Shown piece by piece: positions 25,429-32,652 of a stretch of 39,813 nt of DNA. Position 1 is the stretch's first letter; each line of letters opens with the position of its first letter. A program made the translations under genes and the position numbers. The notes under the pieces are model-generated. The model had not been told where the DNA came from. It saw only the letters and a list, made by a program, of their open reading frames with translations, and ran no database searches. The stretch is from a virus, in the IMG/VR virus record IMGVR_UViG_3300027976_000084, positions 1-39,813 of that record, one strand, 5' to 3'.

Positions 25429-25581
25429 ATGTTTAACACAATTATAGAGTTTTTTGAAGCACTAGGCAAAGCAAGAGCAGCTGCCACACTGGCCAGGCTG
25501 GGACACCATGAACTGGCAAAAAAAGTCATGTCGTCCGAAACACCAATGTTCAATGATCACCCGTTCGAAGTTCATCCATAA
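25429..25581 (+). CDS. Small helical protein (50 aa)
   Basis: ATG 25429, one nucleotide after the preceding stop. MFNTIIEFFEALGKARAAATLARLGHHELAKKVM: amphipathic helices resembling short bacterial helical proteins of the DUF1127 kind. Role unknown. Confidence 0.55.
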   Translation: MFNTIIEFFEALGKARAAATLARLGHHELAKKVMSSETPMFNDHPFEVHP

Positions 25582-25637
25582 TGTGGCCTGTGTCAGACGA
25601 AGAATGGGAAGAATGGTTTAACCAACCATCAAAGTGA
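25581..25637 (+). CDS. Possible 18-residue peptide
   Basis: TAATG overlap at 25579-25583 opens a frame for a Trp/Glu-rich peptide, MWPVSDEEWEEWFNQPSK. Only the overlap supports it, so it may not be expressed. Confidence 0.3.
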   Translation: MWPVSDEEWEEWFNQPSK

Positions 25638-25692
25638 TTCTTCCTGGCATACCAAAATAAAACTTTTTGGACAAATTGACCAGCAGAAATTG

Positions 25693-25731
25693 TTGCGGTG
25701 CAAGGTAAATCATAAATAAATGTGTTATAAT
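25693..25731 (+). promoter_or_regulatory. PhaR-like operator and promoter for the phasin gene
   Basis: TTGC-GGT-GCAA (25693-25703) is an inverted repeat of the CTGC-N3-GCAG type bound by the polyhydroxyalkanoate regulator PhaR. A TATAAT (25726-25731, in TGTTATAATAACA) lies 22 nt downstream with no good -35. A CATAAATA box (25711-25718) lies between. A roughly 65-nt leader with an AGGAG site leads to ATG 25800. Confidence 0.5.
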
Positions 25732-25799
25732 AACAAACATAGGATGCCGCAATAAGGCGGGTCTTAATTTTTAGTAAACTCGCTTAATAGGAGAAAATT

Positions 25800-26081
25800 A
25801 TGTTTACACCAGACAACTTCGTAGATGCTGTCCAAGCCGCAAAAAAGACTTGGGTCAAAACTTTCATCACGAACGATCACATTGCTGAATCAATGAATCA
25901 TTTCGTTGACAGCCAAGCCGATTACACCAAAAAAGCATTCAAAGCAACCTCTGATGCTGCAAAAGAAATTGTTGATGAAACAGTCAAAGCAGCCAAAGAA
26001 GGCTCTAAATTTGACTATTCCAAATTTGGCGAAGGCATTATGAAAGCCTACACTGCTCAAAATACAGCCAAAACCAAGTAA
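25800..26081 (+). CDS. Phasin-like polyhydroxyalkanoate granule protein
   Basis: 93 aa, helical throughout, with the phasin pattern of alternating Ala/Lys/Phe: ITNDHIAESMNHFVDSQADY, then TKKAFKATSDAAKEIVDETV. Phasins coat carbon-storage granules and some act as general chaperones. Full-length host phasins are usually 140-190 aa, so this is a short version. Strong AGGAG site. A PhaR-like operator upstream supports the call. Would be expressed when the host stores carbon, or could influence granule formation during infection. Confidence 0.75.
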   Translation: MFTPDNFVDAVQAAKKTWVKTFITNDHIAESMNHFVDSQADYTKKAFKATSDAAKEIVDETVKAAKEGSKFDYSKFGEGIMKAYTAQNTAKTK

Positions 26082-26099
26082 TATCCGGTCTAAAAAGAC

Positions 26100-26150
26100 T
26101 TGACCAATAAATCCAGTTCGTGTATACTATGTATATGAACTGGATTTTCT
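26100..26150 (+). promoter_or_regulatory. Promoter nested inside a terminator-like inverted repeat
   Basis: TTGACC (26100-26105), 17-bp spacer, TATACT (26123-26128). AATCCAGTTC (26110-26119) and GAACTGGATT (26137-26146) form a 10-bp stem followed by TTCTTTT (26147-26150 and on), so the same DNA could act as the phasin terminator. The -10 lies in the loop. Confidence 0.6.
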
Positions 26151-26182
26151 TTTGAGCAATTGTAGTAAAAATCCCACACTGC

Positions 26183-26211
26183 TTGACCAATAAATCAACT
26201 CAGCTTATAAT
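26183..26211 (+). promoter_or_regulatory. Promoter for the 26244 lipoprotein operon
   Basis: TTGACC (26183-26188), 17-bp spacer, TATAAT (26206-26211). CTTGACCAATAAATC here is an exact 15-nt copy of 26099-26113, so this promoter and the one before look duplicated. Followed by ATG 26244 after a 32-nt leader. Confidence 0.8.
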
Positions 26212-26243
26212 AAACACATAAACAACATTTTAGAGGTGTCAAA

Positions 26244-26957
26244 ATGAAACAGCATATTTTAACCGCCACAGCACTTGCAACATTATTGGTGCTAGGTGGT
26301 TGCGGAACCAATCCACTTATGCCAGTATCCCGAGGCGGCGGCGTTCAACCAGGGCCGTCTGCTACTACAGCCATCAGCGACCAAGTGGCTGTCAATGACT
26401 TTACTCGTATTGGCGTCAAGGTCAAATACAAGCTGACATCCGGTGAGCTTGAAAGCATTGAGGCAACAGGCTACGCACCAGTTTGGGGCAACAGTTCTTC
26501 GGCTGTTCGTGAAGCGTTCCGTGTTGCTGAACTCGAAGCCAAGAAAAGTTTAAACGATTTTATCAATCGCGAAAACATTACCAGTACAACATCAGTCAAA
26601 ATGATTAGTAAGAATCTGGAACAGGCCAACGACAACAAGAACAACAACTTTGTAAGCAATGTTGTAAAAGCGTCAGATGAATTTACTGAACTAGAAAATG
26701 AAGTAAATTCATCTGCTGACAACTCAGCCAACACATCCAACGTGAACGACAACAACACTGCTGTTCGTACTGATGCATTGAAAATTGCGTCCACCGTCAA
26801 CAACACAATCAATATCAAAGCCCAGGGTATCTTAGGCGGCTTATATTTGGTTGAAGGTAAAGTTATCAAAGGCGGCAAAAACGTTATGGCAACATATCGC
26901 TGGGATGCCAAGAGCAGTGTTACTCGCCCGGCAATCCGTGCATTGATGATGCAATAA
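26244..26957 (+). CDS. Exported lipoprotein (237 aa)
   Basis: MKQHILTATALATLLVLGGC is a lipoprotein signal peptide (lipobox LGGC, Cys20). Mature part begins GTNPLMPVSR and has an LPP20-like beta-alpha pattern at about 75-120 (YAPVWGNSSSAVREAFRVAE) and a low-complexity Asn-rich stretch. Probably anchored in the outer membrane. AGAGGTG site. Ends 1 nt before the next exported protein, so both are cotranscribed. Confidence 0.8.
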   Translation: MKQHILTATALATLLVLGGCGTNPLMPVSRGGGVQPGPSATTAISDQVAVNDFTRIGVKVKYKLTSGELESIEATGYAPVWGNSSSAVREAFRVAELEAKKSLNDFINRENITSTTSVKMISKNLEQANDNKNNNFVSNVVKASDEFTELENEVNSSADNSANTSNVNDNNTAVRTDALKIASTVNNTINIKAQGILGGLYLVEGKVIKGGKNVMATYRWDAKSSVTRPAIRALMMQ

Positions 26958-26958
26958 T

Positions 26959-28020
26959 ATGTTAAAGCAATTGTTGGTAGCAGTCAGTGCAACAATTGCG
27001 CTGACTGCCAATGCTAATATTGTTGAAATGCTGTTGCCCACGCCGTGGGGAGTTGGCATTGGGATAGCCCGCTGGCTACATGAAGGATCTGAAAAACTCT
27101 TTTATGTAGAAGTTGTGGGCGAAGGCAACACACTTGATCAAGCACGACAGCAAGGGTTTCGGTTGGCAGTGGAACATGCCGTGGGAACTGTGATTGCCAG
27201 TGAAACTGAAGTGCAAAACGATCGTGCGGCACGTGACGAAATTATCACATATGCATCAGGCTATGTTGATAGGTTTGAAAGTGTCAAGCAACAACAAATC
27301 AACAGTGGTGTTCAGGTACAGATGAAGATTTGGGTCAAGCACAACAAGCTGGCCAACAGACTATTAAACAAATCCGAAACAAACGGCTCAATCGACGGCG
27401 GACGCATCAGTGCACAACTAAACTCATTGCAACACGAGCGGGTGTCTGGTGACAAATTGTTAAAGACAGTATTGGCAGATTATCCTCGTAGAGCATTTGA
27501 TATTGAACTAGACAATACACGAGTATTTTTTGATGCCAACAGAAACGGACAGTTGGAAGTGGCATTTTATCTGTCATGGAACAAGTTGTATCTTGACAGC
27601 GTTGCAGAAGCAATTACTGCAATAAATCAGCGTCCTGACTGTGGAAGATTCCCTGGATGTTCCAATGTTACGTCTGAGATCAAAGTAATCCAACCCGGAT
27701 TTGCAAGCAATACAGTAGCGTACTTTGACGACAAAAATGCCCAAGAGTTGATACGAATAGAAATGGTTCAAAGCAAGCCAACTATTCGATTGTCCATTTT
27801 GGATACTGCAGGAACAGAGCAGTTTAAACAATGTTTACATGCCAAAGAGTTGGATTATCACCAGCCATCAACATTGTATTATGTAAAACTTGATTACAAC
27901 AACGTGTCCATAAACGGGCAAGCAGTCAAACGATTCAACACGTTTATCAACTTGAACTCTGTGCCAGCAACACAGTTGGACAAGGTAGAAATATCTATTG
28001 TGCGCGGCACTGACTGTTAA
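26959..28020 (+). CDS. Exported protein with LPP20/FlgT-like N-domain (353 aa)
   Basis: Signal peptide MLKQLLVAVSATIALTANA (1-19). YVEVVGEGNTLDQARQQGFR then LAVEHAVGTVIASETEVQND matches the N-terminal beta-alpha fold of LPP20/FlgT-type periplasmic proteins, where G-x-G...A...A..A.. is typical. The C-terminal 150 residues are beta-rich with paired cysteines. Probably a periplasmic partner of the lipoprotein upstream. Role unknown: could alter the infected cell envelope, perhaps to exclude other phages. Confidence 0.75.
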   Translation: MLKQLLVAVSATIALTANANIVEMLLPTPWGVGIGIARWLHEGSEKLFYVEVVGEGNTLDQARQQGFRLAVEHAVGTVIASETEVQNDRAARDEIITYASGYVDRFESVKQQQINSGVQVQMKIWVKHNKLANRLLNKSETNGSIDGGRISAQLNSLQHERVSGDKLLKTVLADYPRRAFDIELDNTRVFFDANRNGQLEVAFYLSWNKLYLDSVAEAITAINQRPDCGRFPGCSNVTSEIKVIQPGFASNTVAYFDDKNAQELIRIEMVQSKPTIRLSILDTAGTEQFKQCLHAKELDYHQPSTLYYVKLDYNNVSINGQAVKRFNTFINLNSVPATQLDKVEISIVRGTDC

Positions 28021-28026
28021 ATTGGA

Positions 28027-28087
28027 TTATGGCATAACTGTGCCATAAGTAGTTGTATATCAACCGGTTAGCATATACAATGCTAAC
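28027..28087 (+). promoter_or_regulatory. Two hairpins and promoter for clpP1
   Basis: TTATGGCA (28027-28034) and TGCCATAA (28041-28048) form the first hairpin; GTTAGCAT (28067-28074) and ATGCTAAC (28080-28087) the second. TTGTAT (28053-28058), 17-bp spacer and TACAAT (28076-28081) look like a promoter whose -10 fills the loop of the second hairpin. No T-run follows the hairpins. Confidence 0.5.
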
Positions 28088-28113
28088 TATTATGAAGTCC
28101 AACTACATATATT

Positions 28114-28686
28114 ATGGCAACCCAACACGAATACGTTAGTACAGACCACACACAAGCTCTTGCCGACAACGGCATGTATGTGCTGATGGGCGAAATTGAA
28201 TCTGAAACTGTCAAGCCTATTATCGAATGGATATTGCACGAAAATTATGTAAGCAAGAAACGCCGTAAAGAACTGCTGTTGATGATCTGTAGCGAAGGCG
28301 GCACAATGCAAGATGCATTTGCGTTGATTGATGTGATGCGCAGCAGTACCATTCCGATCAAGACTGTTGGTCTGGGAATGATTGCCAGTTCTGGGTTGTT
28401 GATTTTTCTTGCTGGCGGCAAAGGGCGTCGTGTACTAACACCAAACACTTCAATACTGAGTCATCAGTTCAGTTGGTACAACGAAGGCAAGGCTCACGAA
28501 TTGTTTGCCACAATGAAAGAGTTTGAGTTGACCCAAGTGCGTATGGTCAACCATTACAAAGAATGCACGGGCTTATCAGAGGATGAAATTCGTGCAAACT
28601 TATTGCCCGCACACGATGTTTGGCTCACTGCCGAAGATGCCAAACGTCTCAACATCTGCGACAATATTTCTGTACTGACTCGTTAA
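28114..28686 (+). CDS. Divergent ClpP-family peptidase (190 aa)
   Basis: Serine peptidase of the Clp proteolytic subunit family, diverged from canonical ClpP. Expected triad by alignment with E. coli: Ser92 (GLGMIASSG), His117 (ILSHQFSW) and Asp168 (PAHDVW), all present. The oxyanion strand reads ICSEGG where canonical ClpP has INSPGG, a Pro-to-Glu change. Length is normal. It may form a ring alone or mix with the canonical ClpP at 30396. The gene has no obvious Shine-Dalgarno and sits behind the hairpin-promoter region at 28027. Confidence 0.85.
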   Translation: MATQHEYVSTDHTQALADNGMYVLMGEIESETVKPIIEWILHENYVSKKRRKELLLMICSEGGTMQDAFALIDVMRSSTIPIKTVGLGMIASSGLLIFLAGGKGRRVLTPNTSILSHQFSWYNEGKAHELFATMKEFELTQVRMVNHYKECTGLSEDEIRANLLPAHDVWLTAEDAKRLNICDNISVLTR

Positions 28687-30275
28687 CGCTGGCGTTTGCG
28701 TCCCAAAGTCTTTTCGTTGCCCAAGGGCTTGACAATTTCTTCCTCTTCCAGACCACCTTTACGAGCAGTGATGCCAGAGCGTTTTTGTGTTGCTGTATCT
28801 AGATCGGCAGCCGACGTTTTAGCAGGTGCTGGAGCAATAGTAGTGTCGGATTCTTCATCTTGGTTTGGAATTTTTTTAGGATCTTTGTTGATGTTAAAGA
28901 CCAATTTGCCACCGGAACTTGCTGTGCTAGAATAACTCTTTGATGCTTCAAGTGTAACGTTGGTGAACAACTTGCTGGGCCATACTGTGTTAAACCCTTG
29001 AATAATGAACTCTCCTTGACCTTTTTTAGCAAGGGTGTACATTTGCACAAATGCTGAGTTATTAAGAATATCAGCCGCCGCCGCAGAAAAGTTAGTGTTC
29101 ATGTTAATGTAGTTAACCGCTTTGTATGCAATTGAGCTCACCATGTGATTTAGCGGCACAGCCCTGCTTGGGTCTTTGGCAGTGCGATCTTTGTATATTT
29201 TCTTTAAGTTGTCTGAGATATCAGTATCATCTATATCAAAGTTTTCGACTCCTGCATATTGTTTTAAACTCATTACTTCCTGTACTTCAGCTAGTGTGAT
29301 CATACCCTGGTCAACAGCTAATTTTAGTGGACCGGAATCGTGACTGCCTTTGTCAATGATTCCTAAAATATCAATGACGTCGCTGTATTGTTTTCTAAAT
29401 TGGGGCATTCCGGCTGCTTCAAGTTCCCGCACAGCCGTCAACAAGTTCACACTGGATGCCATGGCACCTTTGTCGCCTTTGCTAGACAGTTTGATTTGTT
29501 TGCCTTCTGGGCTGACCAGCAACGAATCGTATAATTCGCCTGATACACCTGCATTGAAACTAACTGTACAATCAGCAAATCCTGTTTTACCCATAAATGT
29601 TGCAGCAGCTTCCGCTGCATTACCTTTTACTGGTAATCCATTGATAAGCACAATAGGCTGTAGCATTTCGCAAAAGTAATCACGGAAGCCAGCAAAGTCC
29701 ATGTTGCCTGCTGGTACTGATATTGGAAAACTTTTTGCATTGGAAACAATAACAGCAGCCTTATACTCGTTGCTATCTTGACCGAACGCTGTGGCAATTT
29801 GTGCCAGAATTGATTCCGGAGTTTGGTCTCGTAAATTAGTCAACACATCACTGGGTTTGTACCCAACTTTTTCTTTACTGCCTTTTGCATCGGCTTGTCC
29901 AAAGCCTCCAGGAATGTCTTTGGTTTGAAAGAATTTGTTTTGATCAAATACAGGTTTAATATCTTGTGCAAATTTAGCCAAATATCGTGTGCCAACAGCA
30001 GTGTCAAATTCAGCTATAGCAAACGCTTTGAGTGCACTACTGGGTTGATTGATCTGATGAATTGGATGCGGCAACTGTTTTTGCACTGCATCAAATGCTG
30101 CTTGGGTTTCTTCCTGAGTTCCATATTTTCCAACTTTGGGATAGAATGTTAACTCTTGAAAAACAATTTGATCGTCGGGTGAATCGCCTCTTGTGTATTG
30201 TTCGCCTGGCTTGCGCCCGCTAAGTCCGCGGCTCTCGGCCATTATTGAGTCAAGTAAGTTTAAAATATCACGCAT
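28683..30275 (-). CDS. Hypothetical protein with SSKG motif (530 aa)
   Basis: Soluble, no membrane segment or signal peptide, acidic Pro/Glu-rich and Lys/Arg-rich tail (about 465-530). A conserved-looking core SGELYDSLLVSPEGKQIKLS, then SKGDKGAMASSVNLL, resembles the D...(E)xK-type nuclease strand of several restriction-like proteins, but the fit is loose. A structural or nucleoid-associated role is equally possible. Lies between the two clpP genes, on the opposite strand, overlapping the clpP1 stop by 4 nt. Confidence 0.6.
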   Translation of the reverse strand: MRDILNLLDSIMAESRGLSGRKPGEQYTRGDSPDDQIVFQELTFYPKVGKYGTQEETQAAFDAVQKQLPHPIHQINQPSSALKAFAIAEFDTAVGTRYLAKFAQDIKPVFDQNKFFQTKDIPGGFGQADAKGSKEKVGYKPSDVLTNLRDQTPESILAQIATAFGQDSNEYKAAVIVSNAKSFPISVPAGNMDFAGFRDYFCEMLQPIVLINGLPVKGNAAEAAATFMGKTGFADCTVSFNAGVSGELYDSLLVSPEGKQIKLSSKGDKGAMASSVNLLTAVRELEAAGMPQFRKQYSDVIDILGIIDKGSHDSGPLKLAVDQGMITLAEVQEVMSLKQYAGVENFDIDDTDISDNLKKIYKDRTAKDPSRAVPLNHMVSSIAYKAVNYINMNTNFSAAAADILNNSAFVQMYTLAKKGQGEFIIQGFNTVWPSKLFTNVTLEASKSYSSTASSGGKLVFNINKDPKKIPNQDEESDTTIAPAPAKTSAADLDTATQKRSGITARKGGLEEEEIVKPLGNEKTLGRKRQR

Positions 30276-30290
30276 AGTTCGATCTTTAGT

Positions 30291-30305
30291 TAAGTACAGT
30301 ACTTA
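30291..30305. promoter_or_regulatory. 15-bp palindrome between divergent genes
   Basis: TAAGTAC-A-GTACTTA (30291-30305) is a perfect 7-bp inverted repeat with one central base, 16 nt upstream of the minus-strand gene and 34 nt before the clpP2 -35. It has the shape of a repressor or activator site. Confidence 0.5.
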
Positions 30306-30338
30306 TCACAACACAACGCATATGAACAAATCACTGTG

Positions 30339-30367
30339 TTGACTATTGTGTGTATCAATGCTATAAT
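30339..30367 (+). promoter_or_regulatory. Promoter for clpP2, TTGACT-N17-TATAAT
   Basis: TTGACT (30339-30344), 17-bp spacer, TATAAT (30362-30367), 28 nt before ATG 30396. One mismatch to consensus. Confidence 0.85.
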
Positions 30368-30395
30368 AATGTATATTTAATAACAAGGAAACCCA

Positions 30396-30986
30396 ATGCC
30401 ACATTTAGTACCCATGGTCATCGAGCAAACAAGCAAAGGCGAACGTAGCTACGACATCTACAGCCGCTTGCTCAAAGACCGTATTGTCATGCTGGACACA
30501 GATGTCAGTGATCACAGTGCCAGTTTGATTGTTGCTCAAATGCTGTTTTTGGAAAGCGAAAATCCAGAGCAAGATATCTTGTTTTATATCAACAGTCCTG
30601 GTGGTGTGATCACAGCAGGCATGAGCATTTACGACACAATGAACTTTATCAAGTGTGATGTCAGCACTATTGTTATGGGCCAGGCCTGTTCAATGGGATC
30701 GTTTTTGGCACAAGCAGGCACAGCAGGCAAACGAATGATGTTGCCATATGCCAGGCACATGATTCACCAACCCAGTGGTGGTGCACGTGGTATGGCCAGT
30801 GATATTGAAATCAGCTACAAAGAAATCATGCATATGAAAAAGATGCTGACTGATCTGTATGTCAAACACAACAGTCAAGGCAAAACTTACGAGGACTTTG
30901 AACGTGATATGGATCGAGACACATTTATGAGTGCCCAAGAAGCATTGGATTATGGGTTGGTTGATAAAATTGTTGAAAAACGCTAA
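30396..30986 (+). CDS. clpP: ClpP, canonical Clp protease proteolytic subunit
   Basis: 196 aa, close to mature E. coli ClpP with almost no propeptide ([20 protein letters not shown] starts where the processed bacterial protein starts). Catalytic triad Ser99 (MGQACSMG), His124 ([10 protein letters not shown]) and Asp175 (DRDTFMSA), oxyanion strand YINSPGG (64-70), all intact. Forms tetradecameric chambers that need an AAA+ partner; the phage ClpX keeps the docking loop for it. AAGGAAA site upstream, own promoter, no other gene in the transcript before the next promoter at 30995. Confidence 0.97.
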   Translation: MPHLVPMVIEQTSKGERSYDIYSRLLKDRIVMLDTDVSDHSASLIVAQMLFLESENPEQDILFYINSPGGVITAGMSIYDTMNFIKCDVSTIVMGQACSMGSFLAQAGTAGKRMMLPYARHMIHQPSGGARGMASDIEISYKEIMHMKKMLTDLYVKHNSQGKTYEDFERDMDRDTFMSAQEALDYGLVDKIVEKR

Positions 30987-30994
30987 AATAACAG

Positions 30995-31023
30995 TTGACG
31001 AATAAACCGCTATTTGCTATAAT
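30995..31023 (+). promoter_or_regulatory. Promoter TTGACG-N17-TATAAT
   Basis: TTGACG (30995-31000) and TATAAT (31018-31023). Downstream TTGCTAT...TTAGCAA is a degenerate copy of the inverted repeat at 135-159. Drives the small ORF at 31056. Confidence 0.85.
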
Positions 31024-31055
31024 AAACACTTAGCAACAAAAAACAGAAGGTTCAT

Positions 31056-31229
31056 ATGGCAGGCAAAGCAAAATCTTGTTATCTTTCGGTCACCAACCGC
31101 GAAACTCGAAAAACCGTATTGAATCGGATGTTTTTTAAAATGGCCGAGTTAAATGACTTTATAAAGAAAGAAGAGTTCAAAACATCATACCCAGAAGAAC
31201 TATTCCATATTGTCAAAGAAATTTACTAA
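31056..31229 (+). CDS. Small basic hypothetical protein (57 aa)
   Basis: ATG 31056 behind an AGAAGG site. MAGKAKSCYLSVTNRETRKT, helical and basic, with a C-terminal acidic stretch. First gene of its promoter. Family unknown. Confidence 0.6.
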   Translation: MAGKAKSCYLSVTNRETRKTVLNRMFFKMAELNDFIKKEEFKTSYPEELFHIVKEIY

Positions 31230-31261
31230 TGTATCTAACCAATTCAAACAAAGAGTCAACC

Positions 31262-31393
31262 ATGTCTAAACAAGTCACAATCCGTTCATCAACTGGCGGC
31301 ACAATTACCTACACAAAAACAGGTCTAATTCACAGTAGTGGTGGTGCTTATTCAGGCAAAATTGCCGCGCTGGAACAGCCTCCAAAAAAGTAA
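31262..31393 (+). CDS. Small hypothetical protein (43 aa)
   Basis: ATG 31262 with AAAGAG site; an in-frame ATG at 31229 would add 11 residues and overlap the previous stop (TAATG). Ser/Thr/Gly-rich beta-type peptide (STGGTITYTKTGLIHSSGGA). Ends just before the terminator. Confidence 0.55.
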   Translation: MSKQVTIRSSTGGTITYTKTGLIHSSGGAYSGKIAALEQPPKK

Positions 31394-31414
31394 TACTCAA
31401 GTACTACTGAAAAT

Positions 31415-31438
31415 AACCCGTCTTGATGGCGGGTTTTT
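31415..31438 (+). terminator. Intrinsic terminator
   Basis: AACCCG (31415-31420) pairs with CGGGTT (31430-31435), extended by a T-G and a C-G pair, 5-nt loop TTGAT, then TTTTT. It ends two bases before the next promoter. Confidence 0.8.
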
Positions 31439-31439
31439 G

Positions 31440-31468
31440 TTGACGCCAATTTACCAATTTGCTATAAT
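31440..31468 (+). promoter_or_regulatory. Promoter TTGACG-N17-TATAAT
   Basis: TTGACG (31440-31445), 17-bp spacer, TATAAT (31463-31468), almost identical to 117-145 through the -10 and 26 nt around it, including the inverted repeat TTGCTAT (31459-31465) and ATAGCAA (31475-31481). Confidence 0.9.
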
Positions 31469-31498
31469 ATACACATAGCAACACACAAAGGGTATAGT

Positions 31499-31756
31499 AT
31501 GTTTAAACTGACAGACGTGCAAAGTGCACAAATCAACGCAGTAGCACCCAACTACTCAATTGACTACAGTGATGAAGACTATGCAGAGTCGCTCGAGACA
31601 GACGCAGATGATTACATTGCCGAAGTCACAGGAGCAGATGTAAAAGAGGACATTGGTGGGCTCTGTGTGTACTTGCTGGGTAGTGAGATTGTGGCATTTT
31701 ATGACTACGAGCAGCAAGTGGGACACGTTTTTGAAGCTGCTGTAGATTGCTACTAA
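31499..31756 (+). CDS. Acidic hypothetical protein (85 aa)
   Basis: First gene after the promoter at 31440. Strongly acidic (YSDEDYAESLETDADDYIAE), C-terminal half beta. A DNA-mimic role is conceivable but unproved; no recognised family. Confidence 0.65.
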   Translation: MFKLTDVQSAQINAVAPNYSIDYSDEDYAESLETDADDYIAEVTGADVKEDIGGLCVYLLGSEIVAFYDYEQQVGHVFEAAVDCY

Positions 31757-31757
31757 C

Positions 31758-31844
31758 ATGACACAAGCACTGATTAATCTAGCAATTGTTTTGATGCCTG
31801 TTATTACAATGGGTATTGCATTGATCATCAAAGGAGAATTTTAA
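31758..31844 (+). CDS. Small membrane peptide (28 aa)
   Basis: ATG 31758, one nucleotide after the preceding stop. MTQALINLAIVLMPVITMGI: a single membrane helix. Its end carries the AGGAG site of the next gene and overlaps its ATG by TAATG. Confidence 0.4.
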   Translation: MTQALINLAIVLMPVITMGIALIIKGEF

Positions 31845-32332
31845 TGGGAACACGTTCGCGTATTGCAGTGATGCATGCTAATGTTGTCAAGTCAGTCAGT
31901 TGTCACTGGGACGGCTACTTGTCGTACAATGGCAAGATCCTGCAACAGTATTATGACAGTCCCAAAGTCAACAACTTGGTAGCACTGGGCAACATCAGTA
32001 GCCTAGGTCCCGATATTGGCAAAGAGCATCCGTACAGTCGTTTTGAGACAGACTTGTCAGACGAAGCGTATGACGAACTCTACGGCAACATGACCACTTT
32101 CTACGGTCGGGACCGCGGCGAAGAAAATGTAAGCTGGCAAGTGGCACACTCTTTTGAACAGTTCTTAGAGCAATGCCAAGACAGTGATGCTGACTATTAC
32201 TACATCATTCGAGACGGTATTTGGTACTGCGGCACTACATATGCCAACACTGAGATGTCAAACGTGTTGATGCCACTGGCAACTGCATTTGACAAACAAC
32301 TTGACAGCATACAACACAAGGATATGGTATAA
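31844..32332 (+). CDS. Conserved phage protein of unknown function (162 aa)
   Basis: Starts GTRSRIAVMHANVVKSVSCH followed by a WDGYLSYNGKILQQYYDSP segment, a conserved form seen in many unrelated tailed phages. Soluble alpha/beta; Tyr/Trp rich, acidic C-terminus. No enzymatic motif. Strong AGGAG site, ATGs overlap both neighbours. Confidence 0.8.
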   Translation: MGTRSRIAVMHANVVKSVSCHWDGYLSYNGKILQQYYDSPKVNNLVALGNISSLGPDIGKEHPYSRFETDLSDEAYDELYGNMTTFYGRDRGEENVSWQVAHSFEQFLEQCQDSDADYYYIIRDGIWYCGTTYANTEMSNVLMPLATAFDKQLDSIQHKDMV

Positions 32333-32520
32333 TGAGTAATTTAGAATTAGCAAAAAGCATACGCAACGGTATGTTTGCAGATCGCGGAACTGATCTCAAC
32401 GAAGCATACAACTATGCATTTTGGTTGATGCGCAATGACCCAGCCGTGCTCACTGGCATGATGGTGGTGTTGAATACACTGAGCAATATCATTATTGAAA
32501 ACGAAACGGAGACTGTATAA
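32332..32520 (+). CDS. Small hypothetical protein (62 aa)
   Basis: ATG overlaps the previous stop. Helical; SNLELAKSIRNGMFADRGTD at the start and a hydrophobic middle (MTGMMVVLNTLSNIII), possibly membrane-associated. Unknown. Confidence 0.6.
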   Translation: MSNLELAKSIRNGMFADRGTDLNEAYNYAFWLMRNDPAVLTGMMVVLNTLSNIIIENETETV

Positions 32521-32642
32521 TGCGAAAAGTAATTGCAACAATAATCCTGGTGATGCTGACCGGCTGCGGCACAGTTGGCGGAGCAGTATCAGGTGCTGCG
32601 CAGGACATGAATAAAGTCGGCGAATACATCAAAAACATTTAA
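32520..32642 (+). CDS. Entericidin-like lipoprotein (40 aa)
   Basis: TAATG overlap start. MRKVIATIILVMLTGCGTVG has a lipobox LTGC; the mature peptide GTVGGAVSGAAQDMNKVGEY is Gly/Ala-rich like entericidins EcnA/EcnB. Entericidins are small cell-envelope lipoproteins. The frame ends 10 nt before the next ATG. Confidence 0.65.
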   Translation: MRKVIATIILVMLTGCGTVGGAVSGAAQDMNKVGEYIKNI

Positions 32643-32652
32643 GGAAAATATC

